A stretch of 28,351 nucleotides of DNA from an uncultured Coprococcus sp. (GTDB lineage: Bacteria > Bacillota > Clostridia > Lachnospirales > Lachnospiraceae), in the NCBI GenBank assembly GCA_900548215.1, contig URJI01000028.1, positions 1-28,351 on the forward strand. Reading direction: 5' to 3'. The position numbers and the translations under genes are program-made. Every line of letters begins with the position of its first letter. The stretch's first letter is position 1. The notes under the pieces are model-generated. The model did not search any database, had not been told where the DNA came from, and was given only the letters and a program-made list of their open reading frames with translations. Shown here one piece after another: positions 10,263 through 16,834 of the stretch.

Positions 10263-10292
10263 ATCCTGTCCATATTCAATATCTATGTACAA

Positions 10293-10919
10293 TTACTTTT
10301 TGATCTTCTTATATGATACAGCAATTACGCCGAGTGCAATCACCCCAATACCAATATATATAGGAAGTGCATCTCCTGTCTGTGGAGCCTTTCCCGGATC
10401 AGCTATATTGCTGTCATCCTGAGTTGTATCTCCATCATCAATGTCTATGTCATCCTTTACAAACACTGCGAACTGCCCCTCAGATGGAAATTTTACAAGC
10501 AGCACGCCATTCTCTACGCTAAACTCTATCTTCTCCCACGCACCATCAGCAGGAAGAAATCTCACCTGAACATCCATATCTGTGGTAATTGATGCGCCCT
10601 TTATCTTCGTTGTCTCTATATCAGAGAAATCATAATCATCAATAGCTGTCACAGAAAATACTGCCAGCGTGGAATATCCTACAAGAGCAGAATCATCCAG
10701 AACCTTTGCAGGATCATCCCCCATCATAAGATCATATATATCAGGTATAGACGTGTCAGCCTCTGACACCAGTATTTTGGACGAATCAGTCTCATATCCA
10801 TTATCTGGACTGCCATTCGCAAATGCCGTTGTCCCATACATAACTGTCATAGCAATAGCGATGATCGCGATAACAGCCCTTGATCTCAATACATTGAATT
10901 TCCCCATCTTTGCTCTCAT
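10293..10919 (-). CDS. Small sortase-anchored surface protein (APQTGD signal)
   Basis: A 208-residue secreted protein. I chose the ATG at 10919 because AAGGAGAG sits 8 nt upstream; a longer in-frame start at 11006 would overlap the promoter -35 box. Residues about 10-35 are a signal peptide (hydrophobic stretch ending TTAFANG). The middle is acidic, with no domain I recognise. The C-terminus has APQTGD, a hydrophobic stretch of about 20 residues and a basic tail ending YKKIKK, which is the layout of a sortase sorting signal with Ala in place of the usual Leu of LPXTG. It directly follows the class B sortase gene, so it is a natural candidate substrate of that enzyme (inference). The mature region is poor in Cys and rich in Asp, and may be a wall-exposed spacer or ligand-binding protein. 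Function is otherwise unknown. Confidence 0.85.
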   Translation of the reverse strand: MRAKMGKFNVLRSRAVIAIIAIAMTVMYGTTAFANGSPDNGYETDSSKILVSEADTSIPDIYDLMMGDDPAKVLDDSALVGYSTLAVFSVTAIDDYDFSDIETTKIKGASITTDMDVQVRFLPADGAWEKIEFSVENGVLLVKFPSEGQFAVFVKDDIDIDDGDTTQDDSNIADPGKAPQTGDALPIYIGIGVIALGVIAVSYKKIKK

Positions 10920-10927
10920 ATATCTAA

Positions 10928-10935
10928 CTCTCCTT
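10928..10935 (-). promoter_or_regulatory. Ribosome binding site fixing the start at 10919
   Basis: AAGGAGAG lies 8 nt before the ATG at 10919 and is the only strong Shine-Dalgarno match near any in-frame start, so it decides against the longer reading from 11006. Confidence 0.8.
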
Positions 10936-10977
10936 GTATACCCCGGTGTCTCATCCCGTACACCGCCTTTTATCCAG

Positions 10978-11006
10978 ATAATATCATGCCATCCCCCGCC
11001 AGTCAA
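10978..11006 (-). promoter_or_regulatory. Promoter of the APQTGD surface protein gene
   Basis: TTGACT (11006-11001) and TATTAT (10983-10978) are 17 bp apart on the minus strand, a good housekeeping-sigma match in the 118-bp gap after the sortase gene. The expected leader is about 50 nt and contains a small hairpin (CGGTGT/ACACCG, 10944-10965). The substrate can therefore be made independently of the LCP-sortase transcript. Confidence 0.72.
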
Positions 11007-11037
11007 TTGTGCAATATTACATTTTTGCCTGTCAATG

Positions 11038-12036
11038 CTATCTGCCTGCAGAGTCCTTGGCTACCTTTACAGCCTGGACAAGCCATCTTTTCCCATCCAT
11101 TCCACAACATGTTGAAAGTGTCAATACGCAACTATCAACATCTACATCATCGTCACTTTTAACAGTACCCATGTCAAATTTCTCGTCAAATATGCCATCC
11201 AGATAACTTTTTCTGACATCTTTGTCCGAGAAATCATTGTATGTGAATATGTGCCTGTCATTTGTCCTGTATGCCGCAAAAACATGATATGTTAGGACTT
11301 CACCGGGAATATACACATATATATTTCTATTATCTTCCCAGAACGACTCATCCTCATAGTTATGGAGCGTCTTGAACATTGTTCCGCTTGACATATTATG
11401 TCCATATATCACTGTATCAAAATCTGTGAACTTCGTGCTGTTTGCCACGTCCACAAATAACGATCCATCCGGACTGTAATTGCCATCCGCATCATGGGTC
11501 AGGTAATAACTGTTATCCCCGCCTTTCATTACAGGATAATTCACATCTGTCCCCGGGATATACAGCCACGCACATATATCCTTATTCACAGACCTCAAAG
11601 CTGCAAAATCCACCTGAAGATCTGGATAACTTGAATTATATGAATTATTCTCATTATCTGTGGTCTTTGCCTCTGTCTCCGCACCGATGTCTTTTGTCGT
11701 CACCATTGACTGCAGCCTCTGATTTACCTTCTGGCTCCGGGTATGACCTATCACATATCTCACTATTAAAAACACGCTGCAAATACACACCACTGCAGAG
11801 CACACAAATATAATCCGCCATATCAATCTGTGAGATCCCATCAGATTTTCACAAACCACTGTATTGTGACCGCTATCAGAATCAGGCAAATCCCCCGGCA
11901 TCTTTTCAGGCCGATATGCAATTTCCGGCGCATGCCCGCTCTCATCCTTGTTGTTTTCAGCAAGAATTTTCTCTGCCAGAGCAACAGCTTCCTCTATTTC
12001 TCTTTCAAACGATCCTTCTTCCATCTCGTCAGTCAT
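11038..12036 (-). CDS. Class B sortase
   Basis: A membrane-bound cysteine transpeptidase (332 residues) that cleaves sorting signals and joins surface proteins to the cell wall. An acidic cytoplasmic N-terminus of about 70 residues precedes one membrane segment (about 71-97), and the catalytic domain faces outward. The sortase triad is visible: His213 in YGHNM, Cys310 in TLSTC and Arg317 in GKRW. The NKDICAWLYIPGTDVNYPV stretch and the overall layout fit class B rather than class A. The 70-residue cytoplasmic extension is longer than usual for the family. The start overlaps the end of the LCP gene by 8 bp; GAGAAGG lies very close to the ATG at 12036, and the ATG at 12024 is an alternative, so coupling to LCP translation is likely. 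A neighbouring APQTGD protein is the obvious substrate candidate. A srtB-type name is reasonable, but I leave the symbol blank because several class B subfamilies exist. Confidence 0.93.
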   Translation of the reverse strand: MTDEMEEGSFEREIEEAVALAEKILAENNKDESGHAPEIAYRPEKMPGDLPDSDSGHNTVVCENLMGSHRLIWRIIFVCSAVVCICSVFLIVRYVIGHTRSQKVNQRLQSMVTTKDIGAETEAKTTDNENNSYNSSYPDLQVDFAALRSVNKDICAWLYIPGTDVNYPVMKGGDNSYYLTHDADGNYSPDGSLFVDVANSTKFTDFDTVIYGHNMSSGTMFKTLHNYEDESFWEDNRNIYVYIPGEVLTYHVFAAYRTNDRHIFTYNDFSDKDVRKSYLDGIFDEKFDMGTVKSDDDVDVDSCVLTLSTCCGMDGKRWLVQAVKVAKDSAGR

Positions 12037-13045
12037 CCTTCTCGTAAAATATCTCCAACATCATCTGCGCCAGCTTGTCGCTATCCACAATATATTCATC
12101 ATAATAATTTTCCCTCCGGTATTGTCCAGGGAGTTCATATATATCCTCATCTTCAATATCCGCCTTTTCAAATTCTACAGCAAGATAGATCAACTGCGAA
12201 GTTGTAAGATCTGTCGTTGCAACGTCAACGAGAGATTTGTACGCACACCAGAGTTCAGATATATTATGTCCAAACTTCTGCCGCAGAGCCTGACACCACA
12301 AAAGTACATACTGTTTTTGTCTTTTCATACGGGCGCTGTTTGTTCCAATCTCCGAAGATCCACTATTTCTCTCAGTGACATAATACATTGCCTGCTCATC
12401 TGTCAAGGTCAGTCTGTCCCCCATGTGTATACCTGCTTTCTCCACATCTTCAACTGCGGTCAACGTTACACCGCCGACCAATCTGTTAAGTTCTGCTATA
12501 TCATCAAAGTCCACAGATACACAGCCATGTATAGGAATATCCATCATAAGCCTGGACACTGTAAACTTTGTAAGTCCGCACCCGTCCATAACATCCTTGC
12601 CATACGAATACGCAAGAGCAGCCTGCACTTTCTGAGTTGTTATATAATCCCCTGCCACGCCATAAACTTTGACAGGCGCAATCGAATCACGGTTTACACT
12701 GATACATTTCACGCTGTGATCCCTGCTGTTTATACTCACCAGCATAAGTGCATCCCCCTGACCGACTGTATTATCCCGTCCCCTCGCATCCACGCCTATC
12801 ACAAGTATATTGATGTTGTCAGTGTCATATCTGTAGCGATTTCCCCCACATACAACGTCCCCATCATCATCAACCGTCATTCCTGCAGAAGTAAGATCAG
12901 GTGTCTGCCCGCCGACAGAGCTGTAAAGTTTATGTTTTCCCGTCCACATTATCAGTCCGGGGAAAGAGACCAATATAATGATCACCAACACCACTGCTGA
13001 CACAATTACCTTTTTCCTTTTTCCAGATTTCTTTCCCTGATCCAC
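12029..13045 (-). CDS. LytR-CpsA-Psr (LCP) family cell-envelope glycopolymer transferase
   Basis: A 338-residue protein with a short basic cytoplasmic end, one membrane segment (about 13-34) and an extracellular LCP domain (about 78-270). LCP enzymes move lipid-linked glycopolymers onto peptidoglycan, or in some bacteria onto proteins. Family marks seen are NILVIGVDARG (about 78-88), GDALMLVSIN, the ISVNRDS segment, LVGGV and the ARMKRQ segment corresponding to the usual GRIERQ-like motif. The stretch before ARMKRQ is longer and more divergent than in typical LCP proteins, so activity could differ. The start is GTG at 13045 with AGGAGAGG 10 nt upstream. The stop lies inside the sortase gene's start region, so the two are translated from one message. 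A strong terminator hairpin sits just upstream of its ribosome site, leaving no room for a promoter between them. Confidence 0.9.
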   Translation of the reverse strand: MDQGKKSGKRKKVIVSAVVLVIIILVSFPGLIMWTGKHKLYSSVGGQTPDLTSAGMTVDDDGDVVCGGNRYRYDTDNINILVIGVDARGRDNTVGQGDALMLVSINSRDHSVKCISVNRDSIAPVKVYGVAGDYITTQKVQAALAYSYGKDVMDGCGLTKFTVSRLMMDIPIHGCVSVDFDDIAELNRLVGGVTLTAVEDVEKAGIHMGDRLTLTDEQAMYYVTERNSGSSEIGTNSARMKRQKQYVLLWCQALRQKFGHNISELWCAYKSLVDVATTDLTTSQLIYLAVEFEKADIEDEDIYELPGQYRRENYYDEYIVDSDKLAQMMLEIFYEKDD

Positions 13046-13063
13046 CTTCTACTTTCCTCTCCT

Positions 13064-13095
13064 AAAAAGCGGCACGGAAATATCCGTGCCGCTTT
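13064..13095 (-). terminator. Strong intrinsic terminator between glyA and the LCP gene
   Basis: AAAGCGGCACGGA and TCCGTGCCGCTTT pair perfectly over 13 bp around a 4-nt loop; on the minus strand the stem runs into TTTTT. The run of T is followed at once by AGGAGAGG, the ribosome site of the LCP gene. It should end glyA transcription, and any LCP message begun upstream must pass through it. Confidence 0.9.
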
Positions 13096-13154
13096 AATAT
13101 ATACTATACTATCTGCTCTTCTACTCCGCTATATTATATACAGCTTATTTGTTG

Positions 13155-14390
13155 TTATGCATACAGAGGATACTTCTCAACAATGCTCTTTACAAGTGCC
13201 TCGGCCTTCTCCTTGTCATGGTCAAGCACTGCTGTCTTGATAGCCTCAGCTATAACCTCCATGTCAGCCTCATCTGCACCTCTTGTTGTCACTGCTGGTG
13301 TACCAAGTCTGATTCCGCTTGTGACAAATGGAGATTTAGGATCATTCGGAACTGTGTTCTTATTCGCTGTGATATCTACCTCATCAAGAAGTTTCTCAAC
13401 TTCCTTTCCAGTAAGTCCAAGTCTCTTCAGATCCATGAGCATGAGGTGATTGTCTGTACCACCTGATACTATGTCAAATCCTCTTGCCATAAGTGCCTTA
13501 GCAAGGGCTGCTGCATTCTTTACAACCTGCTCCTGATATGCCTTAAACTCAGGTGTGAGTGCCTCCTTGAAACATACTGCCTTACCAGCTATGACATGCA
13601 TAAGAGGGCCACCCTGAATTCCAGGGAATACTGCCTTGTTGAAGTTAAACTTCTCATTGATCTCATTGCTGCACATGATCATTCCACCACGTGGTCCACG
13701 GAGTGTCTTGTGAGTTGTAGTAGTTGTTACGTGTGCATATGGGATAGGGCTCATGTGAAGACCTGCTGCCACAAGACCTGCGATGTGTGCCATATCCACC
13801 ATGAGATATGCTCCAACCTCATCAGCGATCTCTCTGAATCTCTTGAAATCTATCGCTCTGGCGTATGCTGAAGCACCTGCCACAATGAGCTTTGGCTTGC
13901 ACTCCTTTGCGATCTCAAGCACCTTATCATAATCTATGAATCCATCATCATTTACACCGTAAGGAACACAGTGGAAATATTTTCCAGACATGTTAACCGG
14001 TGAACCATGTGTGAGATGTCCGCCATGATCAAGATTCATCCCCATAAATGTATCGCCAGGGTTAAGAATGGCGAAGAACACTGCCATGTTAGCCTGTGCA
14101 CCTGAGTGTGGCTGTACATTCACATATTCACATCCAAATAACTCCTTTGCCCTCTCTCTTGCAAGATCCTCTACCACATCAACATACTGGCATCCGCCGT
14201 AATATCTCTTTCCAGGATAACCCTCTGCATACTTGTTTGTAAGGTGGCTGCCCATGGCTGCCATAACTGCCTTTGATACAATATTCTCAGAAGCGATAAG
14301 CTCCAGGTTGTTATTCTGTCTGTTAAGCTCGTCTGTCATAGCCGCTGCTATCTCAGGGTCCACCTTTGTAATCTCGTCGAAACTGAACAT
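13155..14390 (-). CDS. glyA: Serine hydroxymethyltransferase
   Basis: A cytoplasmic PLP enzyme that interconverts serine and glycine with tetrahydrofolate, the main source of one-carbon units. The 411-residue length is typical. Visible family features are NLELIASEN near residue 28, YAEGYPGKRYYGG (about 54-66), the VDMAHIAG segment (about 198-205), and the PLP lysine Lys228 in TTTTTHKTLRGPRGG. The ATG at 14390 has GGAGGT 7 nt upstream. The gene has its own promoter and terminator and so looks like a single-gene unit, although the next gene downstream may receive read-through. Confidence 0.98.
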   Translation of the reverse strand: MFSFDEITKVDPEIAAAMTDELNRQNNNLELIASENIVSKAVMAAMGSHLTNKYAEGYPGKRYYGGCQYVDVVEDLARERAKELFGCEYVNVQPHSGAQANMAVFFAILNPGDTFMGMNLDHGGHLTHGSPVNMSGKYFHCVPYGVNDDGFIDYDKVLEIAKECKPKLIVAGASAYARAIDFKRFREIADEVGAYLMVDMAHIAGLVAAGLHMSPIPYAHVTTTTTHKTLRGPRGGMIMCSNEINEKFNFNKAVFPGIQGGPLMHVIAGKAVCFKEALTPEFKAYQEQVVKNAAALAKALMARGFDIVSGGTDNHLMLMDLKRLGLTGKEVEKLLDEVDITANKNTVPNDPKSPFVTSGIRLGTPAVTTRGADEADMEVIAEAIKTAVLDHDKEKAEALVKSIVEKYPLYA

Positions 14391-14423
14391 CTATGTTACC
14401 TCCGTCATAATTTAATATTTTAT

Positions 14424-14453
14424 ATTATATCCTTTATGTCTGATCTTTTTCAA
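14424..14453 (-). promoter_or_regulatory. glyA promoter
   Basis: TTGAAA (14453-14448) and a consensus TATAAT (14429-14424) are 18 bp apart on the minus strand, about 35 bp before the glyA start. The leader is short and shows no riboswitch-like structure. Confidence 0.75.
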
Positions 14454-14510
14454 CACCAAACAGCCTTTTTGCATATTTTTAAGCTATTATACTGTACCAC
14501 TTTATTTATT

Positions 14511-15473
14511 TCACGGTGTATCCTGCAGTTTTAACATTGCTTCATACTGTGAATATTCATATTCATTGTAGAAATATTCCTTATGTCTCTGCCTTATACC
14601 TAACTTCTCAAACCACTCTGACACCAGTTTATTTCTGAGTTTTGTTTTTGTAGGCTCAGCCAGTGTATTGTAATTCCAGAGTGAAAAATGTAATGCATAA
14701 TTGACAAAATCCTTCTCAAGTTCGTTCCACTTTCCTCTGTCCTTAAGGAACTGTCTGAGGGCAAACAGCATCCTATAGAAGTTATCCCAGGATTTTTCTC
14801 TGGTCTTTGAAAGAGAATCCGCAGTGTCTACTCTTCTATGGATAAGTATCTTTCTAACCGTTGATATTTTCTCTGCAAGCACCAGAGCGCTGAACACAAA
14901 GAGTGCATCATTGGTGGTGCGCTGTTCCTGAAATTTCAGATCATTCTTAACTACAAACTCTCTTAGATAAAGCTTATCCCACGCCCATCCGACAAATGCC
15001 TTAATTATGTTGGTCGATATCTGTCTATAACCGAACGGTTCATATGGCGGAAGTGCCCATTCTATCATAGCCCAGTTCTCATATACAAATTCGCCGGAGT
15101 CCATATTGTACTGATCTGATTTGTATATAACGATTTCTGCTCCCTGCTCCTCAGCCTTCTCGTATGCCAGCTGCACCATATCCGGTTCAAAGAAATCATC
15201 ACAATCCAGGAATAACATGTACTTGCCAGTCGCCTCTGTAAGTCCACGGTTTCTTGCTGCTCCGGCGCCCTTATTCTCCTCGGTGAACACTCTTATACGC
15301 TCATCCCTGCTGCTGTAGGCCTGAAGCCTTCCCAGGGACCCATCCGCAGACCCGTCATCAACACATATTATCTCTATATTCTTCAGTGTCTGTTTCGTCA
15401 GCATATCGAGGCAATTGTCAATATATTCTTCCGCATTATATATAGTTACAACTATAGATACATCTACTGCCAT
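14511..15473 (-). CDS. Family 2 glycosyltransferase
   Basis: A 320-residue GT-A fold transferase, probably adding a sugar from a nucleotide-sugar donor during polysaccharide or surface glycan synthesis. VSIVVTIYNAEEYI opens the Rossmann-like domain, DDG (about 39-41) binds the nucleotide, and DCDD (about 90-93) gives the metal-binding DxD-type motif; NKGAGAARNRG lies between them. The C-terminal 120 residues are helical and less conserved. I chose the ATG at 15473 because GGAGAG is 5 nt upstream, whereas the in-frame ATG at 15488 has no ribosome site. It follows a glycosyltransferase-like gene by about 47 bp and is probably co-transcribed with it. Donor and acceptor cannot be read from the sequence. 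No clear terminator follows it. Confidence 0.9.
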   Translation of the reverse strand: MAVDVSIVVTIYNAEEYIDNCLDMLTKQTLKNIEIICVDDGSADGSLGRLQAYSSRDERIRVFTEENKGAGAARNRGLTEATGKYMLFLDCDDFFEPDMVQLAYEKAEEQGAEIVIYKSDQYNMDSGEFVYENWAMIEWALPPYEPFGYRQISTNIIKAFVGWAWDKLYLREFVVKNDLKFQEQRTTNDALFVFSALVLAEKISTVRKILIHRRVDTADSLSKTREKSWDNFYRMLFALRQFLKDRGKWNELEKDFVNYALHFSLWNYNTLAEPTKTKLRNKLVSEWFEKLGIRQRHKEYFYNEYEYSQYEAMLKLQDTP

Positions 15474-15478
15474 ACATT

Positions 15479-15484
15479 CTCTCC
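15479..15484 (-). promoter_or_regulatory. Ribosome binding site fixing the start at 15473
   Basis: GGAGAG lies 5 nt before the ATG at 15473 and within the codons that a start at 15488 would use, which supports the shorter glycosyltransferase. Confidence 0.75.
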
Positions 15485-15520
15485 ACATATGTCACGCTAT
15501 TTTTCATAGCATATTACTGA

Positions 15521-16543
15521 TTACTCTTTTTTCATCATCCTGAGCACTAACCTTCTGATGCCCAAAGGAATAAACATTATCACCCGGCCAGCCTTGAATG
15601 TGACTGACGATTCATATTGCTGTTTCTGCTGTTCAAGCTCCAGCAGTCTCTGCTGCTCCAGTCTGCTGCACATTTCCTCGTGCTCTGCCTGCTTCTGTAC
15701 CAGTCTCTGTTCATACGATTCCTTCTGTGCCTGCATCATCCTGTCTTTTTCAGCTACAATCTTTTCAAGATTATTTACCTTGTTCTTACAGTCATATACT
15801 CTCTTATCCAGGATAACTTTCCCAAGGTAAAATCTTTTTACATATCCCGGATCTTTGGCAAGAATATAAAGGTTTGACCGCTCCTCCAGAGAGAACAGTT
15901 TCTCATCTATTTCATCGTTTTCATAGCTTCTGTGGAACTCCACAGCCATTCTCTCTGCAAATTCCCAGCCAACATCTTCCGTCATCCAGTGCAGCAATTC
16001 ATAATAGCATGCCCATCTCTGAGATGAATAATACCCCTTCCACTTCTGCCACAATTCCCAGTCAGTCATAAGCATATCCTTTATCCTGTCATATGCTCTG
16101 TTTACAGTAAATGCCATCTGACTGTCATCTATCCATACCGTATCCCGATAAACTTTTTCACATATGGCTGCACTTACACACATCGCCCTGCCTGCGCTCG
16201 TGAACACCTGCCACAACAGATAAATGTCCGGAAACAGCTCATCAGAACCGCCAATCTCCAGATGATTTTTTTCTATAAAATCCTTTCTATATAATCCAGC
16301 GCCTATATTCCTCACGAGCATAACATATGCCGGATCCTTCCCAAGAAATAATTCCTTATCGTATGTCACTCCCTCCGGCAGTCCGACATTCTCATATACT
16401 ATACCAACAAAGTCCAGAACATGCTCATCAGCTTTCTCCACCAGCTCCTGCACCTTCTGATCTGCTATATCCACACATGGCCTCGCGATAAAATAGTAAT
16501 TATCCAGTTCCATTATTTTCATTTTAACAATCTGCGTACTCAC
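15521..16543 (-). CDS. Glycosyltransferase-like protein lacking the N-terminal half, with coiled coil
   Basis: A 340-residue protein. Residues about 30-130 resemble the second half of a family 2 glycosyltransferase: an ADEHVLDFVG-type segment, then GLYRKDFIEKNHLEIGG and a DELFPDIYLLWQVF stretch in the place where such enzymes have their acceptor-site acidic motif. The usual opening nucleotide-sugar domain with DDG and DxD is absent, and there is no room for it upstream. Residues about 245-315 form a Glu/Gln/Lys-rich coiled coil, followed by a basic amphipathic C-terminus (KAGRVIMFIPLGIRRLV) like the tails of many surface-glycan transferases. The start is GTG at 16543 with GAGGAGG 5 nt upstream. 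It could be a non-catalytic partner of the intact transferase encoded next to it, or a decayed enzyme; the clean reading frame and good ribosome site argue for a working protein. Confidence 0.72.
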   Translation of the reverse strand: MSTQIVKMKIMELDNYYFIARPCVDIADQKVQELVEKADEHVLDFVGIVYENVGLPEGVTYDKELFLGKDPAYVMLVRNIGAGLYRKDFIEKNHLEIGGSDELFPDIYLLWQVFTSAGRAMCVSAAICEKVYRDTVWIDDSQMAFTVNRAYDRIKDMLMTDWELWQKWKGYYSSQRWACYYELLHWMTEDVGWEFAERMAVEFHRSYENDEIDEKLFSLEERSNLYILAKDPGYVKRFYLGKVILDKRVYDCKNKVNNLEKIVAEKDRMMQAQKESYEQRLVQKQAEHEEMCSRLEQQRLLELEQQKQQYESSVTFKAGRVIMFIPLGIRRLVLRMMKKE

Positions 16544-16584
16544 TATTTCCTCCTCATTACACTGCGAATGTAACTACGCCAATA

Positions 16585-16614
16585 AGTATAACATATTACA
16601 GCTTATCTGACCAA
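16585..16614 (-). promoter_or_regulatory. Candidate promoter of the glycosyltransferase pair
   Basis: TTGGTC (16614-16609) and TATACT (16590-16585) are 18 bp apart on the minus strand, about 42 bp before the GTG at 16543 and beyond the clpB terminator. The remainder of the 291-bp gap (16697-16834) is AT-rich and shows no gene or structure I can support. Confidence 0.55.
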
Positions 16615-16644
16615 CCCACACATTTATCCCTTATTAAATATGCA

Positions 16645-16696
16645 GAAAAATACACGGATCCAAACCATATAACATATACTCGGTTCAGACCCGTGT
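16645..16696 (-). terminator. Probable clpB terminator
   Basis: ACACGG and CCGTGT (16652-16657 and 16691-16696) pair around an inner AACC/GGTT pair with an internal bulge, and the minus-strand transcript then reads ATTTTT. The stem is imperfect and the site is about 140 bp past the clpB stop, so termination may be partial. Confidence 0.6.
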
Positions 16697-16834
16697 CAAT
16701 TATTACATCCAGTAAACACGTATATTATTAAATGAAACCAGGTAATAAACTACTATTATTCTCTTACAAATAATGTCTAAAATGTAATATTATTCCTTTT
16801 CATAATAGCGCACATGCTCTCTGTTGTTAATATT

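Noticed and set aside
10920..11006. A longer N-terminus for the APQTGD protein beginning at 11006
   Set aside because: It would place the start codon in the promoter -35 box, put 29 residues before the signal peptide and ignore the strong ribosome site 8 nt before the ATG at 10919.
11948..13000. A 350-codon plus-strand frame across the LCP and sortase genes
   Set aside because: It is antisense to two clearly recognised proteins, has a Cys/His/Ile-rich composition typical of antisense translation, and has no upstream ribosome site.
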